A stretch of 64,000 nt of DNA from assembly GCA_036583965.1 (NCBI GenBank), contig JAZBQD010000027.1:28651001-28715000 (forward strand). Direction: 5' to 3'. The stretch is from Prunella strophiata (taxonomy: Eukaryota; Chordata; Aves; Passeriformes; Prunellidae). Shown one piece after another: positions 12,501 to 27,500 of this stretch. A program made the translations under genes and the position numbers. A model generated the notes under the pieces. That model saw only the letters and a program-made list of their open reading frames with translations. It was not told where the DNA came from and did not search any database. The first letter of the stretch is position 1. Every line of letters starts with the position of its first letter.

Positions 12501-15500
12501 AGGAGGACTCTAAGGATTCTCCATGGGTTGCTGCTCCCATAGCATTCTGAAGGCAAAGATGACATGTTGGAGAGCAGCTGAAAGCTGGAAGGATGTCACC
12601 TTTCACTTGCTGACAAACAACCTCAGTAAAGAAAATGTTTATTCTGTGCACTGCTTACCCTTCTCAGAATCAGTCAATAAGAAGAGATCTGGATGCTCAG
12701 GGTCATCTGCCATCATCACCATCCAGCCCACCACTGAGACACTCTTACTTGGCGTGGATTTGAACTGGAAATACAAACAGGGATGAAAATGAAATTAAAA
12801 CAAGAGGCCAGATCTGTCCAGAACAAGTACCCAGCAGTTCCTCTCAGTTAAAGACTAGGTAACTTCAAATGAAGCAAAGCACTTCACAAGATGAAGAAAA
12901 TTAACAAAGGTTGTAAGTGAAATTAGTGAAAACAGAACTTAAGACAATCAATGATATTTAAAACAAATTAAAAGGAATATCACAATCTGCAAAAGCTTGT
13001 TAGACATCTAATCCACAGTGCATGATTACAGCAGCATTCCTCACATTAGCTCACATTTGAATGCACAGTATAGTTCTAAAGTATATTAATAAATGCAAAA
13101 CTATTCTCTCCACTGTTCACAAACAGAAGAACTGAACTTGCCTGTCCTATAACTATTCACAGTTAGCATGCATTAATTATTATAGCACTCTAATTACACA
13201 TAATGTGAGTCCTGGGGACAAGATAACATAACTGTGTAATTAAATATGATGACCTGATCATATAAATGGAACAAGCGAGGATGCAAATTCAATAAACCCA
13301 GAAATGGGCAGCCATGCTCCTTTATCAACAAAATGTTCAAAATGATGGTGTTCTCCTGTCCCAGGTGTTATTCACAGATTGACAGCTAAGTTAAGCTAAG
13401 CACACTTGTCTTTGCTACACCAGTCCCTTTCCTGACAGCTCCTTGACCCCAGGGTTTTTCATTTACCTGGTCACAGTATTATTTTCTTCTTCTCATGCTT
13501 CTCTCAGTCCCAGGCTCTACTCACCCATTCAATCCAACTCATCTCCAAACCACAAGCTTCCTTTCTTCCTGGCCTCTTTTTACTTAGTAGTAGACCCACC
13601 CAATTCACTTCTCCTTGCTTCTCAGGCAGTCCCATCCACACCCCAACTCCTAATTCATTCAGTTTCTCTCCTGTCTTTGGCTGCCAGGTCTCCTCTTCTC
13701 ATGTGCTTGTGTCCAACAGAGACTCTTGCATCAATCCCTGCACTCTCAGCCTCTGCAGTGCTTTACCTCATTTCTCTGCCCAGAAAGTGCAATTCTGGTG
13801 TATGCTCATCTTCATCAGATGCCTCTTCCTCCTATCATGTGAATCCCCTTTCCAAACTCTTTATTAACACATCCATTTTGATCTCTCTTTAATTGCATTA
13901 TTTGAAACAATAAAACATCCTTGAGATTGCTGTGGCTTGAAGTCATTAAAATTAATCTACAGTTCTAAAACACCTTTATTCTTTATGCTAATGTGTCATG
14001 TCAATCCACTAATAATGCCACAAGGCAGATGCACAACATTAAGCAAGAAGTTACTTTTGTTTATTTTAGAACTACTGCTTTAGTATTAAAATCCTGGAAC
14101 TCTGGTCCAACCAAGGAAAGAGTTACTGGCAATAAGTTTGAAGGTATCATGAGCAAAATAAGAGTTTATAAGAATGTTCTCTGCATGGGAATACAGTTGC
14201 TTTACAAATAAAATTCCACTGCAAGTCTAGTGTCAGTTATTTTCATCTATGCCACAGATTAACTGAAGATCTGGAAGGTCACAGAATCATCACAAAATCA
14301 CAGAATGTTTTGGGTTGGAAGGGACATTAAAGAGCATCTCATTCAATCCCTCTACCAGAGGCAGGGATACCTGCCTCTAGACCAGGGTGCTCTAAGCCCC
14401 ATCCAACCTGGCCTTGAACACTTGAACCTTCAACACCTTGAACACTGGCCCACAAGGGATGGGAGCAGCCACAGCTGCTCTGGGCAACCTGTGCCAAGGC
14501 TTTACCACCCTCCTAGGGAGGAATTTCTCCCTAATATCCATCTAACCCTGTGAAGCCATTGCCTAGGTAAGTTTATCTGTCTGGGACTTGCAGAACTGGC
14601 TGCATTTTAAACCCCAGTTCAAAATCCATTAGAACTTGGAATGAACACGTTAGACCAGTAGATGAAAGAAAAAGCATTTAAACCAAGCTCAAAATAGTTT
14701 AAGAGTCCAGGGTTTTTGTATACACACGCTAAAGTTAAGTAACTCACAGAGGTGAACAGATGTGGTAAAGCCTCAAAAGAGGAGGAGGTAAATTTTAAAG
14801 CTCTATCAGATAAGATTTCATTACAGTGAGGGCTGTAACTCCTTTTCAAACAGAAACTGAAATTTCTTTGAGGAGGCAGTAAGTAATGTCAGCCTGAAGT
14901 GAAAATTAAGGCATTTCATCTGAAAGAAGTAATAAAGACAAGGAAAGGGAATAAAGTTAAGGATACAGCTCATGAGTTCTTTCAAAAAAAAATGGAAGCG
15001 TATATAAAGGATTTATTATGGACTCACTGACAACATTGCCTCAAAAAGTATGATGACACAACACTTAAAGGGACCTGAAAAACTTCCAAGTAGTCCTAAA
15101 GCATTAATAGGTCTTTTTCAGAGAGGTGGAAATAGCAGTTATAATGGATTATAGATCAAAATGTACCTTTTGAACATCACTTATTTCTAGAGTTTCATGG
15201 AAAAAACACACTGGGCTCTCCTATCTTAGTTGTATATCCCAACAGGTATCCAATATGTGACACTGCCATGCAATCCAAACTGCTAGAGCTCCTTGCCTTT
15301 TCTTTTCAAAGAAAAGCCATCAGTTAATCATGGTGCTTCTCCACAAAATGAAAAGCTCCACATAGGAAAGTGTTTCCTGCCAGCATCAATCCGTCATCAC
15401 TTGAAACACATGTCAGCTTTCCATCCCTGTGCTCAGCTGGATTTGTAGTCCATGTTTACACAGTCCCCAGGGCAGCTCATTGTCTGCTGATGCACAGAGC

Positions 15501-18500
15501 CTTGCTAACAGCAAGTCTGCTTTGTGAACATGAAGGGAATGAAAGCTTCATTGTAATTTCATGTTCCTGGTTCCTATTTGCTTTCTGTAATATAGGCCAC
15601 TGGAATGACTCTTATTATACACATGGAAAACTGCACAGCTCTGGCACTAGGCTTCTCATAATTGATTTTTGCTGTTGTTGTTCTGAGCTTAAAGGCTTTT
15701 ATAAGTAAATCTTAGAATCAAAAACTCTGATTAATATGTGAACAGATTTTTCAATCCAACATTTTGGCATCTACAAATCTCCTCCTCCACATCTTCTGTT
15801 GACATGCTACAGCTTTCTAATATTCAAATAATTTTCTCAGTGGCTGAACATCCCTGCTCAGGATGACAGCATTCTTCATCAGGGTATTTCAGTGAAAGTG
15901 CCTGAGCCACAAGTACCAAGTTTTCTACCCTACAAATAAATAGATCTAATTTTGATTATAGCATGCAATGGAAGGCTTAGAACTAACCAGCATTTGTGCT
16001 CAAGCATGAAGGATACAAAGTCTCTGTTGCTTTCCAAGTACCTACAAACACAGAAAAATCTCTCATGCATGCTATGAGAAATTGGTAAGGCTCTCAGTCC
16101 AATCACTATAAACAAAACTGTTATTTTACAGGTGTACTCACATTTTTCAAAGCGCTTATTTTAAGTTCAAGTGGCTATTCTTACTGTTGCCCTTTTCTAA
16201 ATGTGCACAAGTGCTGCAGTTTTTCACAGAGGTTTCTCTGTGAACTCCATTCCAGCACACAAGATAAAACCATTCTCCACACATTCCTCTCAGATTGTGC
16301 TGCACTAGATCTCTGGGCTCTCAAGTTCACATGCTTATTTATAGACAATTCTCCATTACTGTAGTAATAACTGAAACCTGTTCACCATTTAAACTCAAAG
16401 ATGACTTTATGCTGTTACTCTTAGGAGATGCAGCACACAACACTGGATACACTCCTTGGCCTTTGACCACGGGCAGGAGAAGAGCTGGCTTGTCTGTGTC
16501 TAAAAGGGAGGGGATTTCTTGCCCCTTCTACTGAAATTACTCTGGGATTTTTATGAGGTAATTTTCCAAAGAGGCTGGCTATTATAAGCCTGGAAGAGCT
16601 CTGAGTGTCGATGCATTCCAAGCTGCCTGAAGCAATTGCAGCAGCAGAATGGTCAAAAGCATGCCTGTAATCAAGACACGTTTACCAGGAGAGCTCCAGC
16701 CAGGAAACTTTATATAGCAGACTGAGTCTTTTGTTGCCAGCGTTCCTTTCCATGTCACAGAGGGCTTGAGAAAGGAAGCAGAAAAGACAGATGTTTAAAT
16801 GGCTCCAGAAGATGCTTGGAATATTTTGCTGAGGTAAATCTCCAATGTATCGATCTTTGAAAAAGAAACCTGCTTCAAAGGGGATGGCATCATCCTTTTT
16901 ATCTGGGAAGTAAAAAAACCCCAAAGCCTAAATCTAGCCTTGAATCTCTTCATTTTGCAGAGCGAACCTCTTGGGAATGTCACTGGACAGTATTTGGAGC
17001 ATTTACTCATGCTCTAGCTATCTAGGGATGATTGACCATCTGCAGTTCATTCTCTCCTGATTAACTTTTCCTGAAAATGCAACCGAACGTGAACTGAAGC
17101 ATGACCCTTGACACGTCATCTCCACAGACTCCAGAACCAAAGCTGAGACTCTGTGCAATAACTCTGCAGTGAAATGGATGGACACCTAAGCCAGGCTTGA
17201 AGTACAACACAGGCAGAGCAGCTGAAGAAGTTACTGACCACCTATTATTAGCCTGTTTCATAAACTGGAATCCATCAACCAATCCCTCTATCTCAACAGC
17301 AGTTACCAGGTTTCCCACCCTAATTTCAACATAAAGGTCATGCTCTGTGTTATAACAAGCTCTGAAGCAGAGGTTCCTTGTGACTACTCACTGCAAACTA
17401 TTTGTTTAAATAAAAGACAACCCAAACTGTAGTAAATAGTTATTAAAATAGATAAACCTCGACTGCACATGGGAAACCAAATCAGAGACTGAGCTCCACA
17501 ACAGGTTTGGCATCCACAAACAGAAAAGAGCTGTTCTCTGCCCTAAAAAGCTGAAAGCAAGACATGAGCTGTGTACAGCCAAATCCAAGGCTGTGCTGGA
17601 CAGTTCAATCCAACTTCATAGAGCCAACTATTAAAAAGAAATGAATGTTCTTCAGCAGTCATTGCTTTTGACTAGCATTCCTCTTCCTCCTTTTCCTGGG
17701 AATTGCCTTGCTCAAACTCCTCTCAGTATCTGCAAGCCATGAGGCTGGTAGGCTCCTGATGGCAAATCCTGCAAGCACCCTGGATTCCAACACCTCCCCA
17801 CCTCTTCTCTGCAAACTTCCTTAGTGGTTTGCTGGAACATCTTTGGACAAAGAAACATGAGCACACAAGCATGTGAGACAGATTTTGGCTTCCTAAGCCT
17901 CTGTCCACCAGCAGTTCAGATGCTGTAGGTGTCACAACATATCAGTCACTTGGGGAATATCAGAAATCAATTCAACAGGTTTAGAAAATCATCTCTGAAA
18001 GAGCATTCTAAATGGATGTGACTGTATTTCCCGGCAAAGTAAAGGCTTTTGCAGGAACAGAGACTCAGAAGCATCAGGTACCAGACTGTTTACCTTTTTC
18101 CTTCATTTACTTTTGCTAAAGAAAGGGCAAGATTATTTAAATTATTGAAATTGTTATTCTGAAGGAAATGTGTAAACAATGCAAATTCAATGTACTTAAT
18201 TTCCAATCGATATAATTCCTTGCTAAGCAATTTTTTTTCAAATTCTCTAAAACTGCATGCTATTTAGATTGTTTAAAAATGCTAACACAGAAAAGTGAAA
18301 AAGCTTCTGAATGAACAGATACAAGTCTGGTAAAGTCCTCCATAATTTTGTAAAGAGCAGTGAACCAGGGAGACTTACAAATACATATTTTATTCCTAAA
18401 AGAAAACAAAATGCAATTTTGGCACAAAGCCTGAAGGAATCACAGCAGTAACAGGAACACAAAGTCTGACATTACCACAAAAATTTCTTTTCCATTTCTC

Positions 18501-21500
18501 AGTGTTTCCAGAAAAAATAGGCAACTAGCTGTGAGTGACATAATGCCAGCACAAGTTCTTTGCTGGTTCCTTCTTTTTTTTTTTAATACTTTGCATTTCT
18601 AGTCATAATAGCTTACAAGTCTGCTCTTTCCTTTTAATGAGGTGTAATCCTTCCCTAAAGTTTTCACTGAAGCCAGAAACAAATGCATCCAAACACACAC
18701 ACTTGTCCCAAGACACCCAGAAGACAGAAGGATTGGCTAATGAACCTTTGGCCTGGGCTAGACAAATGAAGTAGGATCAGTTTCAATCTTACCTAAGCAA
18801 AGCTAGTAGGGGTGGATGGCCAAGAAACCACATAAATAGTTCTGAAAGTATTTAGTATTATAACACTGTTTCCTAATGAACTTCCAATAAAAAGTGGGAA
18901 ATAATCTCTTAGATTAAGAGAACTTTATACACAAACTTTCCACACAGCAACTTCAAATATCCAGGAGCCTGTGAACCAGAAATGTTAAGCTTCAAATCTC
19001 CACCCTCTGTACATAACGTTAGGATAAGAAAACAGCATTTTGTACCAGAGTCCCCTTTACAAGGATTCCAAAAGCAAAACTCAGTCTGCAAAATTCCATA
19101 AATTCTATGCAAAGCAAGTGCTCTACAGTGTCACTTGCTTTAGCATAGAGTTACAAAGTGACAGTTGTCATAAATTAACCTGAAACACCTGCCAAGGCAA
19201 CCAAGTAATGATTCTGAGTAGTGAATGAACTCAGATACAAGTATCTCAAATTTTAACCAGTTTCTTAAGAGAATCATTGCAATTAACTAGGGATGTCAAA
19301 CAGGAACAATGCACATCTTAACATTTATACAGAAAATCCTCTTGCTCCCTCCCCACATAAGCAAAACATTTTAGCTTCTTTCAGATCAAGTTGTAGCAAA
19401 TAAAAGGAACCCCAGAATCATCTGCAATCGCAGCTCTCTGCTGAGTAGATGAAGTGTTTGGTACTCCACTGCAGTTAATGGCTTACAGGATTATACAGAA
19501 AAATCAGATGGTCTAATTTTACCACACAAATGAAATTAGTACATGTTTAATTGTTGTATCTTGTGAGTGCTCAATTTTTCCTCATCAGTGCTTGTTTGGA
19601 TTTCAAACCATGACAAACTGCTGCAAGACTCAAATCATCCAAAGAGAGAACTTTGAAAATGGACAGACCAATGACACAGTTCCTTTCCTAAAAGACCAGC
19701 AAAGTCAGAGACACATGGCAGATGCAAAGCAGATGTTCTTGGAGTAGCATACAAATGTAAATGATATTTCCCTGGGGTATATCCATATGAGGTGACTGAC
19801 TGACTGGGAGACAGGATAGCACTGACTAGAAATCAGGCAAGGACATGAACTACTCTCAGTGTTTACATCAGGAAATCCCATTTTAGTTTTGGCAGGTGAT
19901 ACTGGAACATGCCTAGTTTACATACATGTTTTCTCTCTGTAGCCTTCAGGGATTTTGCAGCGTAGTAGAAAAGCTGGGTTCCACACAGTGCTACCCAATA
20001 TTTCGTCCAAGATGCTACCTGGAGAGAAAACAAACAAACAAACAAACCCAAAAATTCAATGGGTAAGTGAAAGGCTTCATAATACTGAGCTGTGAAAGAG
20101 GAGGCTCTACCCTGCAAGAACATGAGAGCACTGACTGTCCAGCCAAGCATCAGCCACTGTTTCCAAAGCTGCTGTTTGTTATTCATGCAGGCCTATGAAT
20201 GCATGAAAACTCCAGAAAGCAGAAAAATCATGTGCCTTTCCTCTCTAATCTGAGAAAAATGTTCTGCATCTTGCTTTATACTTCTTGCAATCCCTACTGA
20301 ACACTTTGTGGAGTCAGAGTACATCTGTCCCTTTCCTTTTCCATCTTAGGTGCTGCCATAAGGTATCCCCCATCATCCTGAATGTGCATTTTCATTTATA
20401 ATTTATCATCAAGTATTTGTAATGCAAATGCTAAGGGTTATCATCTATTGATAGATAGCTGGGATTTACCAACTGTTAAGGAAGACAAAACATGATTCTC
20501 CCAATTTTAAAGTCATCAATAATTGTAGAAAATTTTATGCAGCATCCTCTTCTCTTCTACTTCCTAGATGATGTGTATAGCCTTACAAACTGAATAAAAG
20601 CACCAAACAGAAGGATCAAAACTCTGGCAATGACCCTAAATCATAATCAGAAAGGCAGAGGAGATCTCAGACACTTGAACTAGTTGCTCAATGGTCACTT
20701 TATAACTGGGCAAAGGAAGTAGGTGAGAAAATTAATTTATTAAAAAAAACATCTTACTGTAGGTTTTTTGCCTTCTTTCAACAAAGTCTTCCTCCTGAGA
20801 ACACCTTGAATAGTAACTGCTCCTGGATACAAATGAACAGCCAAATCTTCAGATTCTAGGGAGCTGAAAGGACCATGTGAAGAGTTGTGTGAAAAAATAT
20901 TTTTCCTAAAGTAATTTTCCAACCATTACCAAAAACTAATGCAAATACTTTTACTGTAATTTGAAAATATCAACTTTCTATTTATTTGACTTCATTGTGG
21001 AAAAAGACTTTGGCTGTTACAAGGAATTGCTGTTGTGGAATTAACACTCGCAAGCAAAAGTGATCAGAAAAATTAATAAGCCAAGCAGGTAATCCTTAAT
21101 TAAAAAATTAAAACTCAAAACACGACTGAAAGACAAGAAAAATTAATTTAAAAAAGTAAACATTTGAAGTACATTGGTACAGTTGCTGTACATGTTAAAC
21201 CTCTCCTTCAGCCCTCACAGGAAAGATTTGATTTTTTGGTTAGAAACACCAGAACCATTAGCACATCAAAAACAAGGCACAGCTCAAACATGCACAATCC
21301 TTAAAATATCTGAAAGCAAGGAGAGTGGGAGGGAGCAGGAATAAAGAGTAGAAACCCAAACCACAGCTTTGAAGTGTTTTAATGCAACTGGTGCTCTACT
21401 GATCATCTACCCTAGGAAAGACCGGAGAGCAATGAGCTGAAACAAAGGCCAGGTACAGCACTGAGGAAAGAAAACTGAGCGTGATTGAAATTAAAAAGCT

Positions 21501-24500
21501 GACTGGCTTCAAAAACATTTCCAATCAGAGAAAAATTACACCAGGAATCATTTCAGTAAATGTCAATCAGAGCATGTAACTGAAGTGCTGAACCCAGCAG
21601 CTTTCCAGAAAAGCCAAGAGATTGAACAGCACCCGAAAATCATTGTGAAGGAAGCCAGGATTTGCTGTTTCATCCATCCTATGTCCAAACTAAACTGGAA
21701 ATGTGGCAAACACTTTCATTGCAGCACCTACTGAGGATGATGATATGGAGACAATTTTGGACACTGACAGATGTGAACATGGGTTTAATCCAGTGAGACA
21801 ATGCTTGCTTCTTAACATGACAGAGGTTTCACAGTTAATGGTAATTTCTTTCCCAACTACAGTGACATAGCTGGAGACAGAATCTGTACCCATAAGGACT
21901 CAGAATAATCAGTTATGTTACTCTGTCAGCTTGCAAATACTACGTATATTAAACTGGGGGCAATTTGAATGTGTTACTCATTTTAGGCATCTCTCTGATT
22001 TCAGGGAAGAGGAGCAAAGAAATTCAGTACAGAACTGCCAGCAAAGAAAACATCTGGAATGCCATCCATTAGCACCGAGGAGCAGCTTTTTTCCCCATGA
22101 GAACTACCAGCACTGCTCCACAGTGGCAGGCAGTTCAAAAGCTACCCTGGCAAAACATCTTTAAGGCTTGATAGAAAGATCCAATGGTTCAGAAATTTGG
22201 ATTTGCAGACTGGAATGAACAGTCCTTATGCTGATATAGAGTAAGTCATTGAAGGGAAAAGTTTTAAGTCTGAAGAAAAAGGTCTCTACCTTTATTTTGA
22301 CACGTAAGTTAGAAAGGTAACATCAGAAAACACCCACTTAATTATTAAACCAAACCAAATCACCAACAGCAGAGGGAAGGTTTGACACCTCTGTGTGCAG
22401 TGGGATTGTACCTGCTGGCCTTCATGTGGCCTCGATGGCCATTTCGTGACACTCTTGTCCCCGGACCGAGAGAATGGTACAACCTGCTCCTGTTGGATTC
22501 CATTATAAATTGTATGTATTACATATACTGTCATTCACACAAACAGCACCACTGCTACAACAGCACAGAACTTTTCTTGTGTGCATAGCACAAAGCCACT
22601 TCTTCCACAGTTAGAAAAAGCGAGTAATTTTATTGAGAAAAAGGCATGCAGAAGTAAATCATATGGTTTTTCATTTCATCAGATGTTCTCTTTGTCAGAA
22701 CTCACAACACTGAAGCGTTTTACTGGTACTGAAGATTAATACATTTTTAGAGCTGCATTTAGTTTAGACCAAATAAATGTAAAGGAACCATACTGATAAA
22801 ACCTATATTGAAATCTGACTTCAGATGTTACTACAAAAACTAGTTTCAACTTCTACAAGTATGAAAACACAGAAGCTGTTGGGCTGCAAGGAACCACAAG
22901 CTCTGTCAAAATACACCTGACACTGTTTAAAATCCTGTTGTGCTAAGTAAGGTGGAAATCAGCTCAGCAATATTTCAATTTTCCAGCTCATCTATGGTGT
23001 ACACTTCACCTGTAAGCTTCACATTTTAAATGCATTTACCTGATCCATACTGTTATCCCTATTCAGGAATTGTGCCCTAGACCTGCTTTTTGAACACTGC
23101 TTTGCTTCACTAAACTTTGTTTTTCTGAATCAGATTCCCCTTAATTGACTGAATTCCATTTAAGTCAACACAAGCATTGTTGAGGCACTTTGTCCTCATG
23201 TCCTATTTTTTAAATCCATGTTTCTAGTTGCTTGTATTCTGTTGAAAGACTGAAGATCAGCAATTCTGTGGGAGCAGGCAGTTAAGTACAAGCCTTATTA
23301 TCAAAAAGATATTAATGAATCACCATCTACTAACCTGTTCCACAATTTGCCATCATTTGTTTCTCAACCTAACAGATAACTTTGAACTTATGAATTATTT
23401 TTCAGACCACATTCAAGATATAGGCAAATAAAACAACAAAGAAAAATAAAGTAAAATGAGCTGTTTATTTTTGTATACATATGGCATGCAAATTAAGTAT
23501 GTTTTCTTCTTACCTTTAAGGTTGTTTTATATTGCATAACAAGGAGGCTACCACTCTTGGAATCCTGCTATTTCAGGGAAATCTATTCAGAGACACTCAG
23601 GATGACAACCAGTGAGACTGAAGTGTCACTTAATACACTGCCCTTAACAGGATATAACTGTAAGGACTTGGAATTTTAGTCCTTCCAGTAATTTTGACTG
23701 GCCTGAAGGGATACTCCAATGCTGAAAACTCTTTCTCAAGTTTCAAACCAAGATTCTGTTGCACTTAAAAACAATCAGTGGCTCTAGTTCTCACCCCTTC
23801 TGCATTCCCCAGCTACAAGCAGAAAGGCCAGGAAAAACAAGAATACATTTTACATTTCCTTCTGTTACTTGGAGACTCTGTGTGTGGAGGAATTGTTTTC
23901 TTCCTCTTAAGGCATATGATGCAGATTTAAGCCTTCCTATCCAAAGATGTTCCTAAAACATGGAGAAATACTGAATTCCTACTTGCACTGCATAGAAAAC
24001 AGTCATTAACACTGGATATATCCCAGTTTTGCCAGAGTTGACAATTCCAGGCAACTAATGCCTCTCCCTCACTTAAATATCTTTATAGAATGGAAACCAC
24101 AGTGCTTCACTGTATAGACCAAAACCAGAGAGAGACCTTCTCTAGTTATCTTAAATTTTGACACTTGCATGTCAGTGATGAAATTTTAAAACATGCCTCA
24201 TCATTTTATAAAGCAAAGAACAGGTTGCTGCAGATCTCTAGGAATTTCACACACGGTGTTGGGAATGTCTGTAAGGAACTCTATCCCTCTGCCTGGAAGC
24301 AGGCAAGAGAACTCACCCTGAAACACATGAAACCTCCAACAGGGTTCCCAGAAGCTCTTTCAGGAGAAAGGCAAGTACAGAAGGCAAGTGGAATTTGAAG
24401 AGGAATCTTCTGTTTGACATGGAGCAAATACTTTAACTGGGGGAGCCTGGGGCTGCCAGTTCTCATTAGCACAGGGATGAAAATCCCCTGCTTTGTCTCA

Positions 24501-27500
24501 GCAGTCCACACAACGATTCTAAAGAGTGCTAACCTAAGTTTAGACCTAAATTTTAAAGTTTCTTATGCTGCTCTGGGTAAAAACACTCAACTCACCATTT
24601 CTTCTAACTTAATGACTTTTTATCTTTGAGAAACAACTTGATACCAATACACAATTCCCTAAGGCAGCAGGGTAGGGAAAGAAAGAAAACCTTTTGAATG
24701 TTGTATGTGCTTTGTGATGCAGCCTGCAAGTTAAGAGATTGCCTTTCTGACCCCATTTATGTTCTCTTCTCATGTGGAATGTTACCTGATGAAATTGTTA
24801 AGGGCCTTTCCTCATGTATGCATTCATATTTAAGGCATGAGGCATCCAGGAGTTCACCTTTGGCACAGAGAGTATTTCAAAGACTTCTTCCAAAATTAAC
24901 ACAGAACTTTAACTGCTTCAATGAGTTCAATCAGAATATGTTTGTGGTAACAGCTCCCAACTAAAAAGACAAAGTTTTTTTGACAGAAATTCCTATGAAA
25001 AATGTAACAGCGTGGTAGAAAAAGTCATCCATGGCAACTCTGAAGCTGATGGATTACCTGAAACTGTGTTATAGAAGCAAGCAATGCACTGTACTGTGCA
25101 CCTTACTCAGCTGTGGGAAGGTGAATATTGCACCTTTTTCTGTGCTCAACTACAGCTGTTTTCCACATTCTCAAATACAACATGAGAATGGGCTGAAGTG
25201 GTCAATGCCACCTGAGCACTCACAGGTGCTGGAAAAGAACAACTTGTTAATTCTGGACCACAAAGTCAGACATTAGCAAGGGGCATTGTTGGGTCTTCCC
25301 ATGTAACAGTGAAGAGGATGAGAAAGACATAAAGAGGTGACAATGTCAATGACTAGAGAACAAGGGGACTATGAACAGATGAAGTGTCTCAGGGAAAGTG
25401 AAAATGAAAATCAGACAAACACAAACAGCACATGTGATATCCACATATATAAAACCTTCGGTGTCTAATGGTTCTCTGAGCTCCTTCAGGGATGTGTGCA
25501 CTGAGCAAACACCCAATTAGATAAAAGCCCTATTAACCAAGAGTGAGCAGAAGGTGTTTCTATGCTGCTTTAACAGATCCAGAGAACTTACTACAGCCTT
25601 TTAGTGCTTCTTACAGACAGAAGATCTCTAGCTCAGTAAAAAAAAAAAGCATAATTTTCAGGACTGAGTGAGAGACTCTTAAGTAACAACGTGAACAGAG
25701 AAACACAGGCTTTTCTTACCTTTCAAATGCTGGCCAGGAAGTCTCTTCACTGAGTTCAGAACCATCACTGCTACCTAGAGAAATATAACAACAGATGATA
25801 CATTATTTCTTCATGTACAAACCTTCTGTCAATTGTATTTGAACAAATCAGAATATTTGAGATTCTGAAGATCAGAATACTTAAGATGAAATATGAAAAA
25901 AATACTTCAGTAAAATACTACAGGGAAAACATTCTGTGATTTGCTTCAGGAATTTCACATAAACTGAGATGGAGATTGAAGGGATGGGGTCTAGTTCCAC
26001 ATTAAGAAGTTGAAGAAAAGGAGCACTAATATATGGGAGCTTATTTTCAAAATATAAAGAACACTCTAAACACAGATTCATCTGCATTTAGAAAAACAGG
26101 TCACTTATTTAAATAATTTCTTTTCAAGTACACACACAGTCATGACAGAGGTGCAAATTAATTGCTGAATCTCCAATACATGATTTGAGAAGCCTTAAAC
26201 AATTTTTTAAGCTATCTCCCACTTACTCTATAAGATCACAACAGTATTATTTCCTTCTGTGCTTTGTAAACTAATCCACAAACACTTTATTTTAGACATT
26301 GAAAATAGAGGAAAATCCCAAACCCCAAAAGTCTGATGCATGCACTCATGGCAGTCCCATAAATAAGACAGTAACTTTACAATTCCAGTAAATCCCATCA
26401 GTCTGAAAATGAGTATTTATATATAGATACAAAGTGGGTGTTATCTGTAATGTTAAAAATCAGTAAATAATTATCAGTAGGGATGCTGTTAACAGAAATC
26501 AGAAGCTTCTATACACAATTCCAAGCTGCTGCCTGGCTGCTCTGCACCCTTCAGACCACCCCAGCTGCCCACATGAGCTATTAACCTTGTTCACCACTTC
26601 AAACCAACATTTTTGGCTCCAGATAATCCCAAAGCCTAAATATCAGTGCAATTCAATGTCAGTCAATGCTTGAAGTCATCTTCTGGTAAACTATCTTGCC
26701 ACCTTGTTTGCTCTGCTGCCTGAACACCCATATATAAAGGGAAGTAATAAAATAATACAATTATTTTGAAACAAACCAGAAAACAAACAAACAAAAAATC
26801 TGAATCAATGCTCCTTACTTAAGAGTTCCCTCAGAGAAACAGCACCTGAAAATGGGAACCAGTTCCCTGTAATTTTACACAGAAAATCAGCAGGGAAAAG
26901 CAGTGCCCTGAAAAATCATGTGTACAAAGCAGGTCTGGATATTCACTGAGTAAACACATGGAGTAAAGATGGAGGCAATAAAGATTTACAAACAGCGGGG
27001 GTAATTCCAGCCAAGAGCCATGAAAATCTCAGCATGGGCTGAAGTTCCCTCTGTGCAAAATTTAAGAGAAAATACAAGCCTTTATCTGCCAGCCAATTCA
27101 ACTGAGATGCCTCTTCTGCAAACATGAGCTCAACATCCACGTGTTAACATGATCTCCATGGGGTACTAGATAATTTGGTCTCAGCTTATTCTGAATTTTT
27201 CCTAAAGGCAAGTCCTAACCTGGCTCACACCAACACTACAGTAAGAGCTATTTGTGTAGAGATACAGAAGTGATGTTCCAGTGGAGGCATAAAGGGCTGC
27301 AAGCAGGGAGGTAAAACATTCAGCAGGTAACTTGCATTACTTTCTAGAAGTGCCTTTAAGTTTTTAGTGCTTCCATTTGCAGATCATTGATGCTTAAGCA
27401 TCCAGCTGCTGGGTGACAGCAGCAGGTAGCTCTGTGCACAGAAGAGTAGCACAGTTACTCCTCCTGTGACTTGCACTTCCTCTGAGCTGTGGGGACAAGT

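Noticed and set aside
13443..13892. 149-codon plus-strand frame, Ser/Leu/Pro-rich
   Set aside because: It falls in a pyrimidine-biased intronic stretch where stops are rare. No domain or family, and no splice context linking it to a gene.
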